A program made the translations under genes and the position numbers. A stretch of 64,000 nucleotides of DNA from Streptomyces sclerotialus (GTDB lineage: Bacteria > Actinomycetota > Actinomycetes > Streptomycetales > Streptomycetaceae): NCBI RefSeq assembly GCF_040907265.1, contig NZ_JBFOHP010000002.1, positions 7,502,001 to 7,566,000 of the forward strand, written 5' to 3'. Below are positions 16,110-23,647 of this stretch, one piece after another. Each line of letters starts with the position of its first letter. Position 1 is the stretch's first letter. Below the pieces are notes generated by a model. The model searched no databases and was not told where the DNA came from. It was given only the letters and a program-made list of their open reading frames with translations.

Positions 16110-17040
16110 GGCTCCTCCCTCAGGATTCGCTGACGTTCGAAGCTGGCGTGCAAAGCGGTCGGCGGGTACCCCTGCCCCTGGTCGGAACACCGCGCGACGC
16201 AGCGAAGCCCGGAAGGCGGTGACGGGAACACGGCGCGAGGAGGCGTGGACGGTGAGTACCGGGCGGGCCGGCGGACCGGCGGCACGCCCGGGCCCCACCG
16301 GCCCTGCTGCCAGGCACGATCCCGGCGCGGGCCCGTCGTGGATGCGGGCGCCAGGCGCCCCCGACCGAGAAGCGGGTACGTGCGGGCTCGGCGAACTGCT
16401 CCAGCCCGGCTACGCCACGCGGCTGCCCGGGACCGGAGGAGCGTAGCCGCCACCGGGCATCTCCGGGTACGACCGGTCGTAGTCGCCCACCCGGCCCGTG
16501 CCGACCTGCCCGGCCGCGCGACGCGCAAGACCCGTCCGGCAGGTTTCAGATGCTTCGGGGACGCCGCCTGCTGTCGCCACACCAGCGCCGGGCCGGTGTG
16601 GCCGAAGTGCCGAAGTGCCGAAGTAGGGCACCAGGCGTTCTGCGAGGTCGCCCGGGTCCGCCGTGCCGTCCCCGGCGGCTTCCCCCTGGACGACTCCCTC
16701 CCTCGTCGACACCGCCAGCGGACAAACGACCGGCCCGGTCGGCTGCACCGTCCCGCTCCGCCGACCCGGCAGACAACGCCACCACCACCTTGGTCGCCAC
16801 CACCACTCCCTTCGTCGACCTGTGCACCACTTGTCTGCTGTGATCACTTTGCGCGCCCTGCAAGCGGGGGAGTGGCCTGGCTCTCCGCCCGCCGCGCGAC
16901 AGCGGGCCGCGACGTGCCGTCAGGCCACCACCGATCCGATCCGGCCGGCCGCCTGTCGGGCCTGGCGGCCACCTGTCGAACGTGGCGGCACCCGGCTCGT
17001 CGCCCACGGCAACGGGCGCCTGTGCTGCTTCAGTGCCCTT
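16110..17040. other. Region without convincing genes
   Basis: Open frames exist on both strands but none shows a recognisable family, ribosome site or consistent coding signal. Three tandem copies of GCCGAAGT occur at 16601-16624. A minus-strand stretch near 16480-16850 has some coding look but no match that I know. It borders decayed mobile DNA and is probably eroded sequence plus the promoter of the gene starting at 16109. Confidence 0.5.
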
Positions 17041-17140
17041 CTGGTAGCTGAGCGCAGCATTCCGATCGTCGCGGCCTCGGTGGATGAGGACGAAGATGTG
17101 CACACTGGAGCGAGCAGGTCGATGCCGGCTCTTCCATGGC
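17041..17140 (-). pseudogene. Remnant of a second DUF899 gene (3' end)
   Basis: The sequence aligns by eye with 12685-12785, the last codons of the intact DUF899 gene, at roughly three quarters identity. Both contain a block encoding GIDLLAPV followed by the same spacing to the stop. Only the C-terminal part is preserved and no start is left. Confidence 0.75.
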
Positions 17141-17299
17141 TGGTCACCCGACCGCGGCTTCGCCGACGTGCGCGGGTGGTGGCCTTCGGCCTGCTCCGCC
17201 TGGAGTCCCGATGACCAGTCCCACGACAGAAGAACTTGCGAGCAGGACAGCAAGGACGGTGGCGGGCCGCATCCTCCGCGGCCAGCCGGTGTGGAGAGA

Positions 17300-17640
17300 C
17301 CGACTGTGAGTCTTCGTGTCGGTTGATGAGCCGGCGGTGGCATATGAGGGGCGCGGCGGCGGTGAAGGCGAGGAAGTGTTCCGGCGTACGCTCATGGTGG
17401 CGGTGGAGGTGTCGGCAGCCGGACAGTCAGGGCATGGTCCCGTTCCACGACCCAGCGGTGCCGGCCCGGTCGTTGGGATGACTCGATGCCTTGCGGGCGA
17501 GACGGTGCCGGGTGCAGCGGGAGGGCGGCCGGCGCCGCAGGTGCTGGTAGTCGTACCCCTTCTTGCCGTGGTCGGTCGGATCCGGTCCTGTCAGCCGCCC
17601 CCTTGGGGGCCCGCACGCTGGCGGAGTCGATCGCGCAGCC
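17300..17640 (-). pseudogene. IS5-type transposase remnant (C-terminal half, frameshifted)
   Basis: Read in shifting minus-strand frames, the segment gives DSASVRAPKG near 17640, then ARKASSHPNDR / IESSQRPGRHRWVVERD near 17470, then RTPEHFLAF and LICHRRLINR near 17330. These are the DDE-end blocks of IS5-family transposases (DSxSVRA, RHRWVVERT, ERxPEHFLAF, CxRRL). The frames do not connect, and the N-terminal half is absent, replaced by an IS256-like start (17591-17758). It is not active. Confidence 0.75.
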
Positions 17641-17758
17641 CGCCCTCGCCCGGCAAGGCGGCTCCTGAGGCGTCGGCGCGGTCCGTCAGCCGCTCGACAA
17701 CCTCGTCCACCAGCTCGTCCCCGACCGGCCCTGCGGCCGGGGATTCGTTGTCCGTCAT
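17591..17758 (-). pseudogene. IS256-type transposase N-terminal remnant
   Basis: An ATG at 17758 opens 55 codons that include DELVDEVVERLTDRADASG and LPGEGGLRDRLRQR, close to the N-terminus of IS256/mutator transposases (LVxxLVExAxAEGxxLTGEGGLLxxLTK). The frame runs straight into the DSASVRA block of an IS5-type sequence in another frame and stops at 17591. It is a mosaic scar of two elements. Confidence 0.6.
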
Positions 17759-17776
17759 GTCTGTCCGTCCCGGCTC

Positions 17777-17804
17777 GGCCGAGGCCCGAGGCTGGGCCTC
17801 GGCC
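17777..17804. terminator. Strong hairpin upstream of the IS256 remnant
   Basis: GGCCGAGGCCC (17777-17787) and GGGCCTCGGCC (17794-17804) form a perfect 11-base stem with a 6-base loop. It may be a terminator or an end structure of the lost element. Confidence 0.55.
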
Positions 17805-18392
17805 AGCCTGTCAGATCATGGACTTACGCGATCTTTCGGACACGCTCCTCCTGGACGGCGCGCAGGCCCTGGCTGAACTCGGCATCGGCTGAACGGCGAG
17901 TCAGCACTTTCGCAGGGCGCCGGGGAGCCAGGTGCAGACGGTTGCCGTCTGGCGGAGGCGTCGATGCGGGAGACGCTGCCGGCGGCGCCGTCGCACATCT
18001 GGGTTTCGCGTTCCCTCGTGGCTCAGGTCTCTCTGCCTCGTCGTCACCGTCGTCACTGTCGGCGTTGTCGACGGTCCGGCGGTACTCGGGGTGGTCCTCG
18101 TCCATCTGGATGCAGAGACGGACCGGTGCTGGGTGCTGGGTGCTTTGTGCGGTGTTCCCGGTGAAGGGCGTGGCCACGGAGGCGGGCGGCGGTGAGCCCG
18201 TAGGTGAGCAGGGCGCCCAGTGCACGTGGTCATCAATCGTCGAAATCTTGTCGAAATGGCGGCGACTTTGCGACATCGCGCTGTGCAGTGTGAGCCCCGG
18301 GTGATTTCCCTCGTCGTGTCGACGGGGTCCTGATCAGATGCTCTACATTGAGCGCGTCACAGTCATTGTGCGGGAGTTCCAGGAGAGCGATC
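17805..18392. other. Region without convincing genes before the decarboxylase
   Basis: Short frames occur on both strands, none recognisable. A 24-codon plus-strand frame (17818-17892) and a 150-codon minus-strand frame (17824-18276) lack family signatures. The last 150 bases are less GC-rich and probably hold the decarboxylase promoter. Confidence 0.45.
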
Positions 18393-19610
18393 TTGATAGC
18401 CAAGCGGTTCAAATATCTGGCCGAAAAGCTGGCTCTGGTAACGCCGACGCCGTTCTACGTGGTTGATCCGAGCGGCGTCGAACGGGATTTCTCGGCGATG
18501 GACAATGCCTGGCGTGAATGGTTCCCTCGTTTCACGCTCGCGTACTCGTACAAGAGCAACCCACTTACGGTGTTCACGCAGCTTCTGTGTTCCCTGGGAG
18601 CGACAGCCGAGGTTGTTTCCGGAGCGGAATTGCGGACCGCGCTCGATGACGGTTTCGCGCCGCGGAATATTCTTTTCGACGGCCCCGTGAAAAATGCCGC
18701 CGAGCTGGCGCACGCCGTGTCCCTCGGTGTCGGTGTCCAGGTCGACTCCTTGAGCGAGGCCGAGCACTTCGCCGCTACAGCCCGGGATTTCGGCGCTACG
18801 CCACGCGTGTGTCTGCGGCTCGCGATGCCGACCGCGTCGGGGAGGTGGTCGCGCTTCGGACTGCTGCCCGGCGAGGCGCCGCACGCGTGGCGTCTCCTCG
18901 CCGACGCCGGCATCGGAGTGCGCGGTGTGCACTTGGGCGTGGGCACGCTGGTCAGTGGCCCCGGGACGTACCGCGCCGCGCTGAGTCGGTGGTGCGAGAC
19001 CCTGCGGGTGTGGGCCGGGGCGTCCGGCGAGCCGTTCGTCCTGAACCTGGGCGGCGGTTTCCCACCTCGCCGCGACACCGCCGACCCCCGAGCCCCATGG
19101 CGGGATTTCGCTGCAGAGGTCGCCGAGGAGTGCCGCCTCATCGGCCTGCGGCCCGAAGATGTGCGCCTGGTGATCGAGCCGGGGCGCAGCCTCGTGGAGG
19201 AACACGGTGTGCTCGTGGCCCGGGTGGCCGTGCGCAAGCGACGCACCGACGCCCCCGACCTCGTGGTGCTCGATGCCGGGACCCATCTCTCCCGCACGGT
19301 CAAATCGCGCCCGCACCCGATCGAGTTCGCGCGAGTCGACGCGTCATCGAACACAGGTGTGGTACCTCCCTCGGAGTCGTTCGAGTCGTTCGACGTGTAC
19401 GGCAACAACTGCTACGAGGGCGACGTCTTCGCACGCGGGGTGCCGGGGCCCGCGTCGCTCGGGCCGGAAGACCTGGTCCTGGTGGGGTGCGTGGGCGCCT
19501 ATGACATGCCGTTCGCGCATGTGTGGGTGCGTCCGCAGCCGCCGGTCTTCGCGACGACTGGGTCCGGCGGCCATACGGTGGTCCGCGAGCGGGGAACCCG
19601 GATTCGGTGA
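18393..19610 (+). CDS. Type III PLP-dependent decarboxylase (ornithine/diaminopimelate decarboxylase superfamily)
   Basis: About 405 residues from a TTG at 18393 that has AGGAGAG five bases upstream; an in-frame TTG at 18348 is an alternative. The alanine-racemase-fold barrel carries the PLP lysine in AYSYKSNP (Lys54), a HLGVG block in place of the usual HxGS, the GGGFP phosphate loop and EPGR. The C-terminal barrel has NNCYEGDVF (Cys and Asp of the second-subunit active site) and GAYDMPF. The substrate could be ornithine, lysine, diaminopimelate or a special amino acid. Codon choice is less GC-extreme at its start than in neighbours. It lies between decayed mobile DNA and an Eis-like gene, which suggests an acquired accessory pathway. 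Confidence 0.88.
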   Translation: MIAKRFKYLAEKLALVTPTPFYVVDPSGVERDFSAMDNAWREWFPRFTLAYSYKSNPLTVFTQLLCSLGATAEVVSGAELRTALDDGFAPRNILFDGPVKNAAELAHAVSLGVGVQVDSLSEAEHFAATARDFGATPRVCLRLAMPTASGRWSRFGLLPGEAPHAWRLLADAGIGVRGVHLGVGTLVSGPGTYRAALSRWCETLRVWAGASGEPFVLNLGGGFPPRRDTADPRAPWRDFAAEVAEECRLIGLRPEDVRLVIEPGRSLVEEHGVLVARVAVRKRRTDAPDLVVLDAGTHLSRTVKSRPHPIEFARVDASSNTGVVPPSESFESFDVYGNNCYEGDVFARGVPGPASLGPEDLVLVGCVGAYDMPFAHVWVRPQPPVFATTGSGGHTVVRERGTRIR

Positions 19611-19912
19611 AGAGGCTGCGCGCCACCGAGCGCCAAGGTGTCGATCGCCGGCAGTCGCCGTCCGATCCGGCGCGCGAGGCTCTCGAGGTGCGCGTGGTCG
19701 AGAATCGCGCCGGGCCGTACCGGAGGACGTCGCCCAGTCCGTCGCTGTGGGCGTGGTCGGTCGCGTTCGCCCGTTCGGCTGGGTCGGCCGCCGGCGGAAG
19801 GGCGAGCGCGTCGGCGAGCGTCCGGTCCGACGAGCTCGGTGCGGGCGTACGCGCCAGTGTCTTGTGGACCCTCGTGTCGATGGTGTTGCCGCCGGTGCTC
19901 GTCTGCATCGAG
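19590..19912 (-). pseudogene. Possible eroded gene antiparallel to the decarboxylase end
   Basis: Two minus-strand frames have GC-rich third positions in turn. The first runs from 19912 (VHKTLARTPAP, RTLADALALPPAADPAERA). The signal then moves one frame to ILDHAHLESLARRIGRRLPAIDT, LALGGAQPLHR. Joined by a frameshift they look protein-like, but I do not recognise a family. A chance pattern in GC-rich DNA is a real alternative. Confidence 0.25.
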
Positions 19913-20321
19913 TCACGGCCGCACGGATTCGCCGTGTGAACCGGGTCTCCGCGAAGTCGCCCGCGCTGGTGTCCACGTCGATGTAGTCGGGTTCCGGAGA
20001 TCATAGGGCGCCGAAGTCAGTCCTCCTGGACCTGGGGCGAATGGTCTCCTCCGTTTCCAGGGCGCCATCGCTTCGAATGGTCTGTTCCTGTGCCGCCGAA
20101 TGCGCCGGTCCGCCGCACGCCCGTCCCGGTGAAGATTCACAACGAGCCTTGACAGTTTGTCCGTGTCGTATGAAGCATGTTGAGCGGTCGAATGCCCGAT
20201 TGAGGCCGAGGACCGTGGACCGGCCGACGCCGGAAAATCATCGATTCGACGTGAAGAACTTGAAAATCAGCGGATCGAGATCCGATGATCAGCTCCCCTT
20301 GTCTGTGAGGTGTGGCCGCCC
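19611..20321. other. Intergenic region between decarboxylase and Eis-like gene
   Basis: Apart from the possible eroded frame, it holds a promoter-like TTGACA at 20149-20154 and a palindrome CGGATC-GA-GATCCG at 20271-20284 just before the Eis-like gene. The last 200 bases are clearly AT-richer than the genome average. No RNA gene is seen. Confidence 0.5.
20149..20284 (+). promoter_or_regulatory. Candidate promoter and operator of the Eis-like gene
   Basis: TTGACA (20149-20154) matches a -35 box; TATGAA (20169-20174) is the nearest -10-like hexamer but only 14 bases away, which is short. The 14-base palindrome CGGATCGAGATCCG (20271-20284) lies 38 bases before the start codon and could be an operator. 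Confidence 0.35.
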
Positions 20322-21575
20322 ATGGATCAGACGTCCGTGTGTGCCGATGGGTACGAATTCGCCGCCCCGGATTCCTGGGACCGTTTTTCCGACACGGTGG
20401 CACTGGCTTACGGCGGATACGACGCCGCCTCCGCGTATCAGGACGTGCTCGCCGCGGTGTTCGAGCCACAACGCTCGCTGCTCGCGCACCGCGGAGGCCG
20501 CACCTGCGCCACGCTCGCCGTCTACTCCCTCGACATGGGCGTGCCTGGCGGCCGACGCCCCGTCGCCGGCATCAGCTATGTCACCGCGGACCCCGGACAT
20601 CGGCGCCGCGGTCTGATGCGCGGTCTGATGGTGCGCACGTTCGCCCGCCTGCACGAGCGCGGCGAGGAGCCCGTCGCCGCCCTGCACACCACCGAACCGG
20701 CGATTTACGGACGCTTCGGGTTCGGCAGCGCCACCCGCGCGATCCACCTGCGGATTCCGCGCCATGCCCGCGACATGACGCACCCGTACGATGAACCGCC
20801 GCTGCCCGTACGCGTCGTGGACCCCGCGGAGTGCGTCGCGGACATCGCGCGCATCCACCAAGGCGCGCCGGACCGGCGTCCCGGAGCCTTCCACCGCGAC
20901 GATGCGTGGACCCGTCGCGCCTTGTTGGACCTGCCCGAACGCCGCGGCAAGGCAGGCCGCCTGTTGTGCGTGCTCGCCGAGGACCGGGGCGAGAGCAGCC
21001 GACCGCGCGGATACGCGCTGTACTCGCTGACCGCCCGCTGGGAGGACTCCTACCCGCGCTACGACGTCCATGTCCGCGAGCTGTTCGCCGAAGACCCGCT
21101 CGCGTACACGAGCGTATGGCGCGCGTTGCTCGACATCGACCTCGCCGGAGCGGTGCACGCCGACCGGCCCGTCGACGACCCCGTCCTGGCTCTGTTGGCC
21201 GATCCGCGAAGCGCGGTGCCCGTCGTGCGCGATCAGCTCTACGTACGCGTGGTCGACCTCGGACGCGCCCTGCGAGAACGCGGATACGCGGCCGAGGCCG
21301 ACGTGGTGATCGAAGTCGCCGACACTGACTGCCCCTGGAACCAGGGGCGTTGGCGGCTGCGGACCGGCGTCGACGGCGGTGACTGCGCGCGCACCACCGC
21401 GGCCGCGGATCTGTCGCTGTCGGCCTGGGAACTGGGCGCCGTCTATTTGGGAGGTACGTCCCTCAAGCAGCTCGCCGCGGCCGGTCGCGTCACGGAGCAC
21501 CGCGCCGGCGCGGTGGCCGCGACCACACACGCCTTTCATCACGATCCCGCACCGTTCTGCCCGATGCTCTTCTGA
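20322..21575 (+). CDS. Eis-like GNAT N-acetyltransferase (copy 1)
   Basis: 417 residues from the ATG at 20322; a GTG four codons upstream is in frame. The layout is that of the Eis family: an N-terminal GNAT domain (AVAGISYVT-like block, then DPGHRRRGLMRGLM), a second GNAT-like domain, and a C-terminal SCP2-type domain (AAADLSLSAWELGAVYLGG). The protein ends FCPMLF; in Eis the C-terminal carboxylate takes part in catalysis, and the free Phe end fits. Eis enzymes acetylate many amine positions of aminoglycosides and peptides. A paralogue lies at 50642. It follows the PLP decarboxylase on the same strand; a joint role is possible but not shown. Confidence 0.9.
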   Translation: MDQTSVCADGYEFAAPDSWDRFSDTVALAYGGYDAASAYQDVLAAVFEPQRSLLAHRGGRTCATLAVYSLDMGVPGGRRPVAGISYVTADPGHRRRGLMRGLMVRTFARLHERGEEPVAALHTTEPAIYGRFGFGSATRAIHLRIPRHARDMTHPYDEPPLPVRVVDPAECVADIARIHQGAPDRRPGAFHRDDAWTRRALLDLPERRGKAGRLLCVLAEDRGESSRPRGYALYSLTARWEDSYPRYDVHVRELFAEDPLAYTSVWRALLDIDLAGAVHADRPVDDPVLALLADPRSAVPVVRDQLYVRVVDLGRALRERGYAAEADVVIEVADTDCPWNQGRWRLRTGVDGGDCARTTAAADLSLSAWELGAVYLGGTSLKQLAAAGRVTEHRAGAVAATTHAFHHDPAPFCPMLF

Positions 21576-21831
21576 CCCGGCCGACAGCCCCGGACCCGGT
21601 GTGAGGAGGCGGCTCGGTCGTCAACGGCGGCTTGCTGGGGGCATCCGCCGGCCGAACTGCTCGTCTGATGGACACAGTGCTTCGGCGTCGACGGGTCAGG
21701 GACGACCGAGCGGCCACATCTGCGGGAACGGTCCTGACGTGGTGATTCTCTTCGGGCCGGACATCAGGTACTCCCCGCACCCCGGGGATGGCCTCGGGGT
21801 GCGGCATATGGCCTGAGACGGGGGTGGCTTA

Positions 21832-21899
21832 TGAGGCCAGAGGCCCGCTCAGCTCCGGCAACCGTTGAGGCCAGAGGCCTGCTCAGCTCCGGCAACCGT
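21832..21899. repeat. Two tandem 34-bp units
   Basis: 21832-21865 and 21866-21899 differ at one base. They are not in a supported gene. The unit contains GAGGCCAGAGGC and CTCAGCTCCGGCAACCG. Confidence 0.85.
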
Positions 21900-22045
21900 G
21901 GGCGATCGCGGTCATGCCGGCGGCCCGAGCGATCCCCGGCCGTGATTGTCCGGCTACCCACCGAAGCGAAATGGTGAGACGGGGAGTGGCGTGTGACGGG
22001 TATCTCGATGTGCCGGACGAGGAATGATTCGCGGCATGCCCCCGT

Positions 22046-22066
22046 TGTACGAGAGGCGTCGTAGTT
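22046..22066 (-). promoter_or_regulatory. ArsR-type operator-like site, leftward copy
   Basis: Read on the minus strand this is AACTACGACGCCTCTCGTAC plus one base, matching the copies at 22112 and 56205 at most positions, including the ends CTACGA and TCTCGTAC. It points away from the old yellow enzyme, towards DNA with no supported minus-strand gene. Confidence 0.55.
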
Positions 22067-22111
22067 CGGCATCGAGTCGTCGGGTTGTCTGTCTAGTTCG
22101 ACGGCCTCCGT

Positions 22112-22132
22112 ACTACGATGTTTCTCGTACCA
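22112..22132 (+). promoter_or_regulatory. ArsR-type operator-like site before the old yellow enzyme
   Basis: ACTACGATGTTTCTCGTACC (first 20 of 21 bases) differs from the site before the ArsR gene (56205-56225) by a single base. It contains the dyad TACGA-N6-TCGTA, and TACGAT could serve as a -10 box, so binding would block transcription of the gene starting at 22188. Confidence 0.75.
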
Positions 22133-22187
22133 AGGCTTCGGGTTGCGTACCGGAGCCCCGCCCTCGTTCACGTACAGGGAGCCCGTT

Positions 22188-23291
22188 GTGAGCGCACTGT
22201 TCGAGCCGATCACTCTCCGGCAGCTGACCATTCCGAACCGTCTCTGGATGGCTCCGATGTGCCAGTACTCGGCGGCGCCGGAGGGCCCCGAGCAGGGTGC
22301 GCCCAACGACTGGCACTTCCAGCACCTGGCCGCCCGCGCCGTCGGCGGCACCGGCCTGATCATCACCGAGGCCGCCGCCGTCAGCCCTGAGGGCCGCATC
22401 AGCCCGTACGACCTGGGGCTGTGGAACGACACCCAGGTCGCCGCTTTCCGTCGTATCACCGACTTCATCAAGGCGCAGGGCTCGGTCGCCGGCATCCAGA
22501 TAGCGCACGCCGGCCGGAAGGCTTCGACCGAGCGGACGTGGGTGGACCGCGGTGCGCCGATCGCGCCTGGTGAGGGGTACGGCTGGCAGCCGGTCGGGCC
22601 GAGTGCGGTGGCGTTCGACGAGAAGTCGACGGAGCCGGCGGAGCTGTCCGTGGCGGAGATCAAGGAGATCGTGGAGCAGTTCGCGGCGACCGCGCGGCGG
22701 GCGCTGGAGGCCGGCTTCCAGGTCGCCGAGATTCACGGCGCGCACGGGTACCTGATCAACGAGTTCCTGTCGCCGTTCACCAACCGGCGCACCGATGAGT
22801 ACGGCGGCTCGTACGAGAACCGGGTGCGCTTCGCGCTGGAGGTCGTGGACGCGGTGCGGGCGGTGTGGCCCGAGGACCTGCCGCTCTTCTTCCGGATCTC
22901 GGCGACCGACTGGCTGAGCGAGAACCCGGAAGACGGGCGTACCGGCTGGACCGCCGACGAGACCGTTCGGTTCGCTGCCGAGTTGAAGGCGCACGGTGTC
23001 GACCTGCTGGACACCTCCACCGGCGGTAACGCGCCGGACGCGAAGATCGAGGCGGCGCCGAACTACCAGGTGCCGTTCGCCACGCGGGTCAAGGAGGAGA
23101 CCGGGCTGCCGGTGGGCGCCGTCGGTCTGATCACCGAGGCGCAGCAGGCGGAGAAGATCGTCGCGGACGGGGAAGCCGACGCCGTGCTGATCGGCCGGGA
23201 ACTGCTGCGTACGCCGTACTTCGCGCAGCTGGCCGCGCGTGAGCTGGGCGCCACTCCGCACGTCGCGCAGCCGTACCACCGCGCGGTCTGA
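22188..23291 (+). CDS. Old yellow enzyme family ene-reductase (YqjM-like NADPH:flavin oxidoreductase)
   Basis: 367 residues from a GTG at 22188 after AGGGAG. An FMN barrel enzyme that reduces activated C=C bonds of enones and other electrophiles. It belongs to the YqjM (thermophilic-like) class: MCQYS with the redox-tuning Cys25, the substrate-anchoring His pair and Tyr in HGAHGYLINEFLSP (His183, His186), and NRRTDEYGGS. The upstream operator is almost identical to one before the ArsR gene at 56272, so electrophile-responsive control by that protein is likely. A terminator follows. The BVMO and esterase genes downstream are on the other strand. Confidence 0.95.
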   Translation: MSALFEPITLRQLTIPNRLWMAPMCQYSAAPEGPEQGAPNDWHFQHLAARAVGGTGLIITEAAAVSPEGRISPYDLGLWNDTQVAAFRRITDFIKAQGSVAGIQIAHAGRKASTERTWVDRGAPIAPGEGYGWQPVGPSAVAFDEKSTEPAELSVAEIKEIVEQFAATARRALEAGFQVAEIHGAHGYLINEFLSPFTNRRTDEYGGSYENRVRFALEVVDAVRAVWPEDLPLFFRISATDWLSENPEDGRTGWTADETVRFAAELKAHGVDLLDTSTGGNAPDAKIEAAPNYQVPFATRVKEETGLPVGAVGLITEAQQAEKIVADGEADAVLIGRELLRTPYFAQLAARELGATPHVAQPYHRAV

Positions 23292-23327
23292 CACTTCCGA
23301 CCATCCCTGCGGCCAGGGGCCGCGTAG

Positions 23328-23361
23328 AGGGGGCCGACACCACTCCGGTGCCGGCCCCCTT
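23328..23361 (+). terminator. Terminator of the old yellow enzyme gene
   Basis: AGGGGGCCG (23328-23336) pairs with CGGCCCCCT (from 23352), with a further ACC/GGT pairing and one bulge. It sits 37 bases after the stop codon at 23291. Confidence 0.75.

Positions 23362-23647
<286 letters not shown>

Larger units (their letters stand above)
21576..22187. other. Intergenic region before the old yellow enzyme gene
   Basis: It holds a 34-bp tandem repeat and two ArsR-type operator-like sites (listed separately). No coding frame is supported; a 27-codon minus-strand frame from about 22035 is too short to judge. Confidence 0.55.

Noticed and set aside
17290..17804. An intact insertion sequence with terminal inverted repeats.
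   Set aside because: Frames are broken, two families are mixed, and no matching terminal repeats or target duplication could be found by eye.
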